This document shows positions 17,441-24,789 of a stretch of DNA of 64,000 nucleotides, in pieces. A model generated the notes under the pieces. It did not search any database. It saw only the letters and a list, made by a program, of their open reading frames with translations, and was not told the DNA's origin. The translations under genes and the position numbers were made by a program. The DNA is from Pannonibacter tanglangensis (lineage in GTDB: Bacteria; Pseudomonadota; Alphaproteobacteria; Rhizobiales; Stappiaceae), in assembly GCF_009915685.1 (NCBI RefSeq), contig NZ_JAABLP010000006.1; one strand, 5' to 3'. Position 1 is the first letter of the stretch. Every line of letters starts with the position of its first letter.

Positions 17441-18421
17441 ATGCGGATTGCCACCTACAATCTGGAATCCTTCGGCGCCGAGACCGACGATCCGGCGCGG
17501 CTCGTGCCGCGAATCAGCGCGCTCCGGCCAAGGCTCGTCGCCCTGTCGGCCGACGTCCTGTGCCTGCAGGAGATCAACGCGCAGAAGCCGCCGGGGGCGG
17601 CGCTGCGCCAGCATCTGGCGCTGGAGCAGCTTCTGGCCGGCACCCCTTATGCGGACTTCCCCGTGGCCACCAGCCTGCGCGCCGATGGACATGGTCCGGC
17701 GGACCGGCACAATCTGGCCGTCGTCTCGCGCCACCCCATCCTGCGCGCGGAGACGCTCTGGAACACCCGCGTGATGCCGCCGCTGTGGCGTCCGCAGACG
17801 GCGGACCCGCCGGTCGCGGCACCGCTGCCGATCCTGTTCGACCGGCCGCTGCTGGCCGTCACGATCGCCTTGCCGGACGGGCGTCCGCTGCATGTCCTGT
17901 GCCTGCACCTGAGGGCACCCATTGCCGCGCCGGTGGCGGGCGGCAAGCTTGCCGCTGACCGCTGGGGCAGCAGCGCCGCCTGGGCTGAGGGCTATTTCCT
18001 TGCGGCGGTGAAGCAGGTGGCCCAGGCCCTCGAGGCGCGGCTCTGGGTGGACGAGCGTCTCGCGGCCGATCCGGATGCGCTGATCGCGCTGGCGGGAGAC
18101 TTCAATGCCGACCTGTCGTCGGCTGCCCTGCGGCTGCTGGCGGCCGGTGCCGAAGACACCGGGAACCCCGATCTCGCGGGCCGCAGCCTGTCGGCGCTGG
18201 ACGGGGTGCTTCCGGATGGGCGGCGCGGGACGGTGCTGCACGGCGGTCGCTTCCAGACGCTGGATCACATCCTTGTCTCTCCGGCGCTGCGGCAGCTGGC
18301 GATCCGGGTGGAGGTCCACAACGCCGGTCTGCCTGACGAGGTTTTCGCTGCCGGTGGCACAGCAGCCTCGTATCACGCAGCTGTGACGGCCGATTTCGCG
18401 CTCGACCGGGCGACAGGCTGA
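17441..18421 (+). CDS. Endonuclease/exonuclease/phosphatase (EEP) family hydrolase
   Basis: This 326-residue protein has the EEP fold: MRIATYNLESFG at the N-terminus, LCLQEINA with the metal-binding Glu, HNLAVVSRHPI, LCLHLRAP, AGDFNAD with the catalytic Asp/Asn, and LDHILVSP near the C-terminus. Such enzymes hydrolyse phosphodiester bonds in nucleic acids, phosphoinositides or sphingomyelin. The substrate cannot be told here. There is no signal peptide. The ATG at 17441 was chosen because the fold begins exactly there. Confidence 0.85.
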   Translation: MRIATYNLESFGAETDDPARLVPRISALRPRLVALSADVLCLQEINAQKPPGAALRQHLALEQLLAGTPYADFPVATSLRADGHGPADRHNLAVVSRHPILRAETLWNTRVMPPLWRPQTADPPVAAPLPILFDRPLLAVTIALPDGRPLHVLCLHLRAPIAAPVAGGKLAADRWGSSAAWAEGYFLAAVKQVAQALEARLWVDERLAADPDALIALAGDFNADLSSAALRLLAAGAEDTGNPDLAGRSLSALDGVLPDGRRGTVLHGGRFQTLDHILVSPALRQLAIRVEVHNAGLPDEVFAAGGTAASYHAAVTADFALDRATG

Positions 18422-18527
18422 GGTGCTGCCGGCATGGGTGCATCGCGCGCGCAACCAGACGCGAGGCATGATCGGGAGGCGCTCAGGGCCACCTGCGTCA
18501 GCGGTCAGGATCGGGACGGAGGGGAAC

Positions 18528-18603
18528 TGGTGGAGCCGAGGGGAATCGAACCCCTGACCTCTGCAGTGCGATTGCAGCGCTCTCCCATCTGAGCTACGGC
18601 CCC
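18528..18603 (-). tRNA. tRNA-Ala (anticodon CGC)
   Basis: This 76-nt cloverleaf on the minus strand has a 7-bp acceptor stem (GGGGCCG with CGGCTCC). The anticodon stem CTGCA/TGCAG encloses loop ATCGCAC (anticodon CGC), and a normal T arm (GGTTCGATTCC) follows. The CCA end is encoded in the DNA. It decodes GCG alanine codons, frequent in this G+C-rich genome. Confidence 0.95.
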
Positions 18604-18742
18604 ATTCCGGTGCGGGCATTTAGGAGAGGCCCGGCAAGCCTGTCAAGCGCTTCGCTTAAGGCTATTGCACGATCGCGGCTTGCAGGGGCAGAGGGGGGCC
18701 GCTACATCATGCAAAACGGCCAAACCGGACACGGACCCCACG

Positions 18743-19033
18743 ATGCGTTCAATTCTCGACCTGCTTCTCCTGGTGCTCTCGATGTACACCTATGTGATCA
18801 TCGCCAGCGCCATCTTCTCCTGGCTCTATGCCTTCAACGTCGTGAACACCCGCAACCAGTTCATCGCGACCATCGGGCAGGTCCTCTACAATCTCACCGA
18901 ACCGGTCCTGCGTCCGATCCGCCGTGTCGTTCCCTCGCTCAACGGCCTCGACCTGTCCCCGATCGTGCTTCTGCTCGGCATCTTCCTGCTGCAGAACGTG
19001 ATCATGCGGTACGTCTATCCCTACGTCTTCTGA
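18743..19033 (+). CDS. YggT family membrane protein
   Basis: This 96-residue protein has two hydrophobic YggT segments (LLLLVLSMYTYVIIASAIFSW and SPIVLLLGIFLLQNVIMRYV) joined by the conserved stretch YNLTEPVLRPIRRVVPS. YggT proteins are linked to osmotic and potassium stress, cell division or envelope insertion, without a defined reaction. The start at 18743 was chosen because upstream residues of the open frame are not conserved-looking. The DUF167 gene follows 19 bases downstream, the usual yggT-yggU order. Confidence 0.88.
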   Translation: MRSILDLLLLVLSMYTYVIIASAIFSWLYAFNVVNTRNQFIATIGQVLYNLTEPVLRPIRRVVPSLNGLDLSPIVLLLGIFLLQNVIMRYVYPYVF

Positions 19034-19052
19034 TCCTGCGGCGTTTCCCGTC

Positions 19053-19376
19053 GTGGCCGATCCCGCCCTGCCGTTCCGGGCCGACCGGGACGGCCTTGTC
19101 CTGTCCGTGCGGCTGACCCCGAAGGCCGCACGCGAGTCGCTTGACGGGATCGGGACGCTGTCCGACGGTCGCCAGGTGCTTCTGGCCCGGGTGCGGGCGG
19201 TGCCGGAAAAAGGGGCGGCCAATGCGGCGCTCGAGGCGCTGCTGGCCGGAGCACTCGGGCTCGGCAAGAGCCTGGTGCGGGTGGAAGGTGGCGCGACCGC
19301 CCGGCTGAAGCAGGTGAGGGTCAGCGGCGATGCGGCGGATCTGGCTGACCGTCTCCGCCGTCTGCTGGTGCCCTGA
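19053..19376 (+). CDS. DUF167 (YggU/UPF0235) family protein
   Basis: This 107-residue protein has the DUF167 core LSVRLTPKAARESLDGI and VRAVPEKGAANAALEALLAGALG, which matches the small alpha/beta YggU fold. Function is unknown in the family. The start is a GTG. It is co-transcribed with yggT and ends 31 bases from the convergent Trm112 gene. Confidence 0.88.
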   Translation: MADPALPFRADRDGLVLSVRLTPKAARESLDGIGTLSDGRQVLLARVRAVPEKGAANAALEALLAGALGLGKSLVRVEGGATARLKQVRVSGDAADLADRLRRLLVP

Positions 19377-19407
19377 ACCTGATGTCGCCACCGAAGGCGC
19401 GGCGGCC

Positions 19408-19611
19408 TCAGTCGTCCAGCTTGCGCGCCTCGTCGGCCAGCATGATCGGAATGCCGTCGCGGATCGGGTAAGCGAGCTTCGCCACGCGGGAGACCAGTTC
19501 CTGACGCGCGGCGTCATAGTCCAGCGTCGTCTTCGTCACCGGACAGACCAGAAGCTCCAGCATCTTGCGGTCGATCTTGCGCTCGCTGTGGCGCGGGGTG
19601 TCGTCGGTCAT
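19408..19611 (-). CDS. Trm112 family protein
   Basis: This 67-residue protein has the Trm112 pattern DRKMLELLVCPVTKTTLDYD and KLAYPIRDGIPIMLADEARKL. In eukaryotes Trm112 activates several methyltransferases, while bacterial members are short and their partners are mostly unknown. It has the first CPxT position but lacks a second Cys pair, so zinc binding is doubtful. The ATG at 19611 was selected. It lies downstream of the Lon-domain gene on the same strand and forms the tail of a four-gene group. Confidence 0.85.
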   Translation of the reverse strand: MTDDTPRHSERKIDRKMLELLVCPVTKTTLDYDAARQELVSRVAKLAYPIRDGIPIMLADEARKLDD

Positions 19612-19633
19612 CTCTTGTCCAGTCCTGTGGGCT

Positions 19634-20311
19634 TCACTGCAGTGTTGCGCCGCCGTCATTGCCTGCCGAACGCGCCAGGTCAATCTCCGTGATCGCAACC
19701 AGCGTCTCGGCCCGTGTCTTCAGGTCGACGGCCTCGAGCATCGCCTGCTTTTCCGCCGGACCGTAGGGGCTCATCATGCACAGGGCGTTGACCAGGACCT
19801 CGGTCTCGGCCTTGTCGACGCTGTCCCAGTCCGCCTCCATGCCATGGGCATCGAGATAGGCCCGGAAGGCGCGCAGCAGTCCTTCCCGGTCAACCTCGCT
19901 CTCGCCGGCTCCGGTCTCCAGATCGCGGGCGAAGGGCGCAAAGTCGCAGGCGGCCTGGCGGAACGGGGTGATGGCATCCAGTTCGTCCGCCAGCCGGAAG
20001 CGGGCGACACCCTGCAGGGTGATCAGATAGCGGCCGTCGCCACTCTCCTGGAAACTGGTGATCCGGCCGGCGCAGCCGACGCGGGCAAGTGCCGGCCGAC
20101 GCGCTGCATCGGGCTGCCCGAGCGCCGGCTGCACCATGCCGATGAGGCGGGCCCCGGCCAGCGCCGCATCGATCATGGCGATGTAACGCGGCTCGAAGAT
20201 GTTGAGCGGCAGCTGGGTGCGCGGCAGCAGCAGGGCCCCCGACAGCGGGAAGACCGGCAGCGTTGCCGGCAGGTCCTTCAGCGTGCGGTAGTGGGCGTTC
20301 CCGGCCTGCAT
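19634..20311 (-). CDS. Lon protease substrate-binding (LON N) domain protein
   Basis: This 225-residue protein consists of a stand-alone Lon N-terminal domain: LPVFPLSGALLLPRTQLPLNIFEPRY at the start, VGCAGRITSFQESGDGRYLITLQGVARF in the middle, and helices at the end. It has no ATPase or protease domain. It probably binds unfolded proteins or acts in protein quality control. It sits between a CnoX-like thioredoxin-TPR protein and Trm112, an arrangement common in Hyphomicrobiales. Confidence 0.9.
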   Translation of the reverse strand: MQAGNAHYRTLKDLPATLPVFPLSGALLLPRTQLPLNIFEPRYIAMIDAALAGARLIGMVQPALGQPDAARRPALARVGCAGRITSFQESGDGRYLITLQGVARFRLADELDAITPFRQAACDFAPFARDLETGAGESEVDREGLLRAFRAYLDAHGMEADWDSVDKAETEVLVNALCMMSPYGPAEKQAMLEAVDLKTRAETLVAITEIDLARSAGNDGGATLQ

Positions 20312-20368
20312 GATCTCGTCCTCGCTTCGTTGGCGCGCGGGACTGTCTGTCCCGCGCTCCTTCTACGA

Positions 20369-21358
20369 TCAGGAGAACAAAACGGACGACAGCTTGCGGC
20401 GGCCATAATTTGTCGCAGGCTCCTTCGGGCCCCAGGCCTCGAAGAACTGCAGCAGCTGCTTGCGCGCGGCGTCCTCGTTCCAGTCCCGTCCCCGGCGCAC
20501 GATCTCGATCAGGTGATCGACCGCGGCCTGGTGGTTGCCGCGGGCATTCAGCCCGAGGGCGAGGTCGAAGCGGGCCTGGTGGTCGGCCGGATCCGCCGCA
20601 ATCCGGGCCTCCAGCTCGGCCAGATCGCCGAGCGCTTCGGCCTGCTCGGCCAGGGTCAGCGCAGCCTGTGCTGCGGCATAGGCCGCCTCCTTGCGGCCGG
20701 CTTCCGGCACCATGTCGAGCGCCTGGCGGGCGCGCTCAAGGTCACCGGCGCCGAGATAGCAGCGGGACAGGCCGGCCAGCGCGCGGGCATTTTCCGGCTC
20801 CATCTGCAGCACGGCGGCGAACATCTGGGCCGCGTGACCGAAGTCCTTGGCCTCCAGCAGGGTCTCACCCTCGGTCAGCAGGTCTTCCGGACCACCAGGC
20901 GCGGCCGGGCCTCCCAGCCGGTCGATGAAGGCCTTCACCTGGCTTTCCGGCTGGGCGCCCATGAAACCGTCCACCGGCTGGCCGTTCTTGAAGGCGATGA
21001 CCGCCGGGATCGACTGGATGCCGAGCTGGCCGGCGACTTCCGGATGGTCGTCGATGTTCATCTTCGCCAGCTTGACCTTGCCCTTGGCGGCCCGGACGGC
21101 AGCCTCGATGATCGGCGTCAGCTGGCGGCACGGGCCGCACCAGGGGGCCCAGAAATCGACGAGGACGGGCTGCTGGCGCGAGGCCTCAAGAACGTCGCGG
21201 GCAAAGCTGGCCGTCGACACGTCCTTGATCAGGTCGTCGCCGCCTGCTGCCGGCGTCTGGGCCGGGCGTGCGCCGCCGCCCCCGAAGCCGCCGCCGCCAA
21301 AGCTTCCGCCGAAGCCGCCCCCGACCTGGCCGCCCATCGAATAGCTCCCTGTGCTCAT
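20369..21358 (-). CDS. CnoX/YbbN-like thioredoxin-fold co-chaperone with TPR domain
   Basis: This 329-residue protein has an unusual Gly/Phe-rich N-terminus (about residues 9-30). A thioredoxin domain with active site WCGPC (Cys74 and Cys77) follows, then a TPR-like helical C-terminal half (KDFGHAAQMFAAVLQMEPEN and similar). In E. coli CnoX (YbbN) protects substrates from aggregation under oxidation and hands them to GroEL, and its active site is redox-poor. Here the full CxxC is kept, so real redox activity is possible, as in alphaproteobacterial homologues. The ATG at 21358 was preferred to an upstream codon. It leads into the Lon-domain gene. Confidence 0.88.
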   Translation of the reverse strand: MSTGSYSMGGQVGGGFGGSFGGGGFGGGGARPAQTPAAGGDDLIKDVSTASFARDVLEASRQQPVLVDFWAPWCGPCRQLTPIIEAAVRAAKGKVKLAKMNIDDHPEVAGQLGIQSIPAVIAFKNGQPVDGFMGAQPESQVKAFIDRLGGPAAPGGPEDLLTEGETLLEAKDFGHAAQMFAAVLQMEPENARALAGLSRCYLGAGDLERARQALDMVPEAGRKEAAYAAAQAALTLAEQAEALGDLAELEARIAADPADHQARFDLALGLNARGNHQAAVDHLIEIVRRGRDWNEDAARKQLLQFFEAWGPKEPATNYGRRKLSSVLFS

Positions 21359-21475
21359 GATCCTCAGGTCCCTTGAACTCCGGCCGTCCAGGACGGCCGC
21401 ATGCCATTGGTCCGGCGCTGGTTTCATTGGCGCCGGCCGTCGTCTTGTCCATAACATGGACGCTTGGCTCTAGAA

Positions 21476-21994
21476 TTACAAACCCTGCGCTTTCGCTTCC
21501 TCGGTGACTGCAATCACCAGTGGATCGTGGCCGCAGCCGCGGGCGAAGGCCAGCAGGTCGTCGCGCGAGATGGTGGTGGTGGCGTCGTTCGACAGCGGGT
21601 GGAAGTTGAGCACCTCGTGCTGCATCATCGCCGCATCGAAGATGGCCGTCAGGTCCTGACCGGTGTCGTTGATCAGTCCGAAGGGTGTCACCGATCCGGG
21701 GACCACGCCGAGATACTGCATCATCTGCTCCGGCGAACCGAAGGACACGCGGCCCGACCCGCCGATCAGCGTGTGGACCTGCTTCAGGTCCACCGTCGCA
21801 TCATGCAGCACGACGATCAGGAACAGCTTGCCCTTCTTGTCCTTGACGAAGAGGTTGCGGGTGTGCGCGCCCGGGATGCGGGCATGGATGTCGGCGCCTT
21901 CCGCAACGGTGAAGACCGGCCGATGATCGACGGTCGTGGTCTTGATGCCCAGCTTGTCGAAGAAGGCCATCAGGTCATCGCGGGTCGCGGGCAT
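21476..21994 (-). CDS. ProXp-ala-like trans-editing aminoacyl-tRNA deacylase (YbaK/PrdX family)
   Basis: This 172-residue prolyl-tRNA synthetase-associated domain protein hydrolyses Ala wrongly attached to tRNA-Pro, acting in trans to ProRS. Typical stretches are DHRPVFTVAEGADIHARIPG, HTRNLFVKDKKGKLFLIV with the conserved Lys, and GSVTPFGLINDTG. The ATG at 21994 has a GCAGGAG ribosome-binding site; an in-frame codon at 22018 seems too far upstream. It heads the minus-strand group leading to the CnoX-like gene, separated from it by 117 bases. Confidence 0.88.
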   Translation of the reverse strand: MPATRDDLMAFFDKLGIKTTTVDHRPVFTVAEGADIHARIPGAHTRNLFVKDKKGKLFLIVVLHDATVDLKQVHTLIGGSGRVSFGSPEQMMQYLGVVPGSVTPFGLINDTGQDLTAIFDAAMMQHEVLNFHPLSNDATTTISRDDLLAFARGCGHDPLVIAVTEEAKAQGL

Positions 21995-22288
21995 CGGGAA
22001 CTCCTGCAGGGGGCGCACGGCGGCGCGGTCGTCTGTCGTGGGCGATGTTCTAGCCGAAGCGGCTTGCCCCGCTCAAGGCGGCAGGCGACGCGCAAAGGTT
22101 CCGGTGCGCCCTTCTGCCCCAAGCTCAACCCCGGCCGGCCGGTGCCCCATTCCGCGCTTTCCACAGCTCGTCCACAAGGGGGGCGGCAGGGGCGAAAAAG
22201 GCGCAAAAAACCCTGTTGCAATCTGAACCGGCTTGGTTCATATACACCCCACCTCGACGGCGGCCGGCAATGCCGGGCGCCGGAAAAT

Positions 22289-22363
22289 GCGGGTGTAGCT
22301 CAGGGGTAGAGCACAACCTTGCCAAGGTTGGGGTCGAGGGTTCAAATCCCTTCGCCCGCTCCA
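22289..22363 (+). tRNA. tRNA-Gly (anticodon GCC), copy 1
   Basis: This 75-nt cloverleaf has acceptor stem GCGGGTG/CGCCCGC, anticodon stem CAACC/GGTTG with loop TTGCCAA (anticodon GCC), and an encoded CCA end. It is identical to the second copy 153 bases downstream. Confidence 0.96.
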
Positions 22364-22441
22364 TTTCCTCCTCAGGTCGCATGGCCGCGGAAGAGATGTG
22401 GTTCAGAGGTCGCAGCCGGGTTACCCTCCGGCGTGCAGGAT

Positions 22442-22516
22442 GCGGGTGTAGCTCAGGGGTAGAGCACAACCTTGCCAAGGTTGGGGTCGAGGGTTCAAAT
22501 CCCTTCGCCCGCTCCA
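22442..22516 (+). tRNA. tRNA-Gly (anticodon GCC), copy 2
   Basis: This is identical in sequence to copy 1, including the encoded CCA and the few bases on either side. A 78-base spacer separates the two tRNAs and a terminator follows, so they are probably one transcript. Confidence 0.96.
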
Positions 22517-22542
22517 TTTTCTCTCAGGTCGAGAGCAGCGAC

Positions 22543-22566
22543 AAGGCCGCCGGAAGGCGGCTTTTT
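22543..22566 (+). terminator. Rho-independent terminator after the tRNA-Gly pair
   Basis: The stem AAGGCCGCC/GGCGGCTTT (22543-22551 with 22556-22564, one G-T pair) has a GGAA loop and continues into a T run to 22566. It starts 26 bases after the second tRNA. Confidence 0.88.
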
Positions 22567-22703
22567 GCTTTTCCGCCCTCCGTCCTCCGGCTTGCGCGTG
22601 CCGACAGCCGATCCGGCGCTGCGCGCTCAGCTGTCCACCGCGCACCTGGGCCCTGTTGCTTCCCGCAGTCCCGGCCCGGGCGTGGGGCGATCAGGCGGGG
22701 CGG

Positions 22704-23321
22704 TCAGGCGAGGCGCCAGCGGCCGCGCCAGGCCAGCCAGGCCTCCACCGCAACCAGATTGATCAGCCAGCTGCCCCAGGCCGTGATCTCATAGGTCTCC
22801 AGCACGGACTGCCCCGAGGCCATCAGCGGAAACATGATCAGCCGCAGCGTGACGGCAGCGACCGTGAGCGCGGCCGAGCGCAGCATCCAGATCCGGTGAT
22901 CGTCGAACCGGCCCTGCAGGGCCCGGACGAGCCCCATTCCGGTCGTCGCGATCCACAGCAGGGCAAGGGTCAGGAAGCCGGCCGCGGTGAAGGTCGAGCC
23001 CTGGTAGGCCGGCAGCATCGCCAGCGATCCGAGGGCGGCGAGAAGGATCGACAGGACATAGAGCTGTCCGCTCCAGCGGTGGAGGGCGGGTCTGCGCCGC
23101 GAGCCGGGCCAGACCTGCAACGGAACCAGCGCGAGCGCGACCGGCCCGAAGATGATGTGCGCATACATCGGCAGCCTGTAGCCGTCGAGGTAGTGGACCA
23201 TGTGCGCCATCGCCAGCTCGAAGGGAGCGACCGCCGTGCGCCAGGACGCCAGCGCGACGGCGAGGCATGACAGCGTGAGCAGGGCCAGGCCCAGGCGGGA
23301 CGAGCGGAGGGAAACAGGCAT
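22704..23321 (-). CDS. DUF2306 family membrane protein
   Basis: This 205-residue protein has about six membrane segments in the DUF2306 pattern (AHIIFGPVALALVPLQVWPG, then PALHRWSGQLYVLSILLAAL with conserved His, and FDDHRIWMLRSAALTVAA). The family's function is unknown; conserved His residues could bind haem or metal. An AAGGAG ribosome-binding site supports the ATG at 23321 over one at 23354. The gene is divergent from a TetR-family regulator, with operators between them, so it is the likely regulated target. Confidence 0.82.
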   Translation of the reverse strand: MPVSLRSSRLGLALLTLSCLAVALASWRTAVAPFELAMAHMVHYLDGYRLPMYAHIIFGPVALALVPLQVWPGSRRRPALHRWSGQLYVLSILLAALGSLAMLPAYQGSTFTAAGFLTLALLWIATTGMGLVRALQGRFDDHRIWMLRSAALTVAAVTLRLIMFPLMASGQSVLETYEITAWGSWLINLVAVEAWLAWRGRWRLA

Positions 23322-23330
23322 CGAGGTCTC

Positions 23331-23345
23331 CTTGACACTGTAAAG
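23331..23345. promoter_or_regulatory. TetR operator, imperfect copy
   Basis: The sequence CTTGACACTGTAAAG differs from a perfect palindrome by one base. It repeats the 15-base operator found at 23367-23381. It lies 10 bases upstream of the DUF2306 start, overlapping its ribosome-binding region, so binding should block expression. Confidence 0.7.
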
Positions 23346-23366
23346 ATACGGCATCGTGGCAGACTT

Positions 23367-23381
23367 CTTGACAGTGTCAAG
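23367..23381. promoter_or_regulatory. TetR operator, perfect palindrome
   Basis: CTTGACAGTGTCAAG is a perfect 7-1-7 palindrome, and it contains a consensus -35 hexamer TTGACA on both strands. It lies 21 bases before the TetR start and 36 bp from the imperfect copy. Confidence 0.8.
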
Positions 23382-23401
23382 ATGGCGGGCCTAAATGGCA
23401 C

Positions 23402-24199
23402 ATGACCACCGCGAAACCGCCCTCCGGCCGCGCCGTGACCCGGGACCCTCGAGACGACAGGGACGCTCCGGGACAGGCGGGTGCGCCGGCATCACCTGCA
23501 CCTCCAGCCTTGATTGCGGCCACGACTCCGGCCTCGACTCTGGCTGCCGCTCCGCGTCCGCATCATCACGGCAACCTGCGCGAAGCCCTGATCGCGGCCT
23601 CGATCGAGCTTCTGAATGCCGAGGGACCTGCGGGCCTGACCCTGCGTCGGGCAGCGGCCCGGGCCGGCGTCTCCCATGCGGCGCCGGCGCATCATTTCGC
23701 GGGCCTGCCTGACCTCCTGACTGCCGTGGCAGCCCGGGCCTTCGACCTCTTCACCGAGGCCATGCGCGAGGCACGCCGGGACGCGGGCACGGACCCGATG
23801 GCCCGGCTGCAGGGGGTCTGTGCCGGCTACCTCCGCTTTGCCGCCGACCACGCCGGCCTGTTCCACGTCATGTTCCTGACCGGCGAGGTCGACCGCACCA
23901 ACGCCAGCCTGATGGCCACCTCCGAAGCGGCCTATGCGGAGCTGCGCCTCGCCTGCCTGCCGTTTTCCAGCCGGGCGCCGGCGCTTGATCCGGCCCTCGA
24001 GATTGCCGTCTGGTCGCTTGTGCACGGCTATGCGGTCCTTGGGTTTTCCGATCCCCGCCGCAGCCGGTTCGTGCTGGCCGAGATGCCGCAGTTCCCGGAG
24101 CTTCTTGGGCGGCTGCTCGCCGACCGGGGGGCAGGCCTTGATCTTGCGCAAGGCGTCATGTCGTCCGGCAGCCTAGGTTCGCCCTCCGTGCCGGATTGA
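23402..24199 (+). CDS. TetR/AcrR-family regulator with WHG domain
   Basis: This 265-residue protein has a normal TetR helix-turn-helix at about residues 58-105 (NLREALIAASIELLNAEGPA, then VSHAAPAHHFAGLPDLLTAV) and a C-terminal WHG-type ligand domain (VWSLVHGYAVLGF). The first roughly 55 residues are an Ala/Pro-rich low-complexity extension ending in HHH, atypical for the family. A later start codon cannot be excluded. It faces the DUF2306 gene across two copies of a 15-bp palindrome, which it probably binds. The cytochrome gene begins just after its stop. Confidence 0.88.
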   Translation: MTTAKPPSGRAVTRDPRDDRDAPGQAGAPASPAPPALIAATTPASTLAAAPRPHHHGNLREALIAASIELLNAEGPAGLTLRRAAARAGVSHAAPAHHFAGLPDLLTAVAARAFDLFTEAMREARRDAGTDPMARLQGVCAGYLRFAADHAGLFHVMFLTGEVDRTNASLMATSEAAYAELRLACLPFSSRAPALDPALEIAVWSLVHGYAVLGFSDPRRSRFVLAEMPQFPELLGRLLADRGAGLDLAQGVMSSGSLGSPSVPD

Positions 24200-24225
24200 G
24201 GCGGCCGGTTGCCGAGGACCTGATG

Positions 24226-24627
24226 ATGCCCCTACTCTTGCCCATGCCCCTGCCGCGGTCCGTGTGTCCGAGCCACCCGCTGCGCCCGTCCCCTCGCCGG
24301 GGATGGCTGCGCGTCCTGGTGGGCGCGTCGCTGGTGTTGCTGTCGGGCGCCGGTCTTGCGCCGGTCGCGGCTGGCGCCGGACAGGCTGACGCGGGCGGGC
24401 GCCTCGCGCGGCAATGGTGTGCGGCCTGTCATGTGGTTGCCCAGAATCAGGACCGCGCGGCGACGATCGGGGTGCCGTCGTTCTTCGACATCGCCGCAAA
24501 CCCGGACATGACGCGCGAGAAGATCGAGACCTTTCTGGCTGACCCGCATCCGAAAATGCCGGACATGGGCCTCTCCAATCCGGATATCCGCGATCTCGCG
24601 GCCTACATCGTCTCGCTGCGGCCTTGA
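24226..24627 (+). CDS. Small exported class I c-type cytochrome
   Basis: This 133-residue protein has a long N-terminal lead with one hydrophobic export segment (LVGASLVLLSGAGLAPVAAG). A single haem-binding CAACH motif and a distal Met ligand in PKMPDMGLSNPDIRDLAAYI complete a class I cytochrome c of about 80 residues. It should carry electrons in the periplasm. The start is uncertain: ATG at 24223 or 24226, with a GAGGA box favouring the latter. It may be co-transcribed with the tetR gene, whose stop is 26 bases upstream. Confidence 0.85.
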   Translation: MPLLLPMPLPRSVCPSHPLRPSPRRGWLRVLVGASLVLLSGAGLAPVAAGAGQADAGGRLARQWCAACHVVAQNQDRAATIGVPSFFDIAANPDMTREKIETFLADPHPKMPDMGLSNPDIRDLAAYIVSLRP

Positions 24628-24789
24628 GGAAAACGCAGATCTGCTTCGGTCGGGTGAACCATCCGCCGTCCTGCGCGTATGAGGCGTGTCATTGCCGACA
24701 CAGTCCGACGAAATTGACAGACCGGTAACCCTGCAGTCGCTTTTGTCCTGTAATGTGACGGCCACGGTCAGTTCTAACCCGGATCCGAC

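Noticed and set aside
22289..22516. The tRNA-Gly pair as an integration site of a genomic island
   Set aside because: Both copies are complete, with no integrase or partial tRNA repeat downstream. Flanking genes are ordinary.
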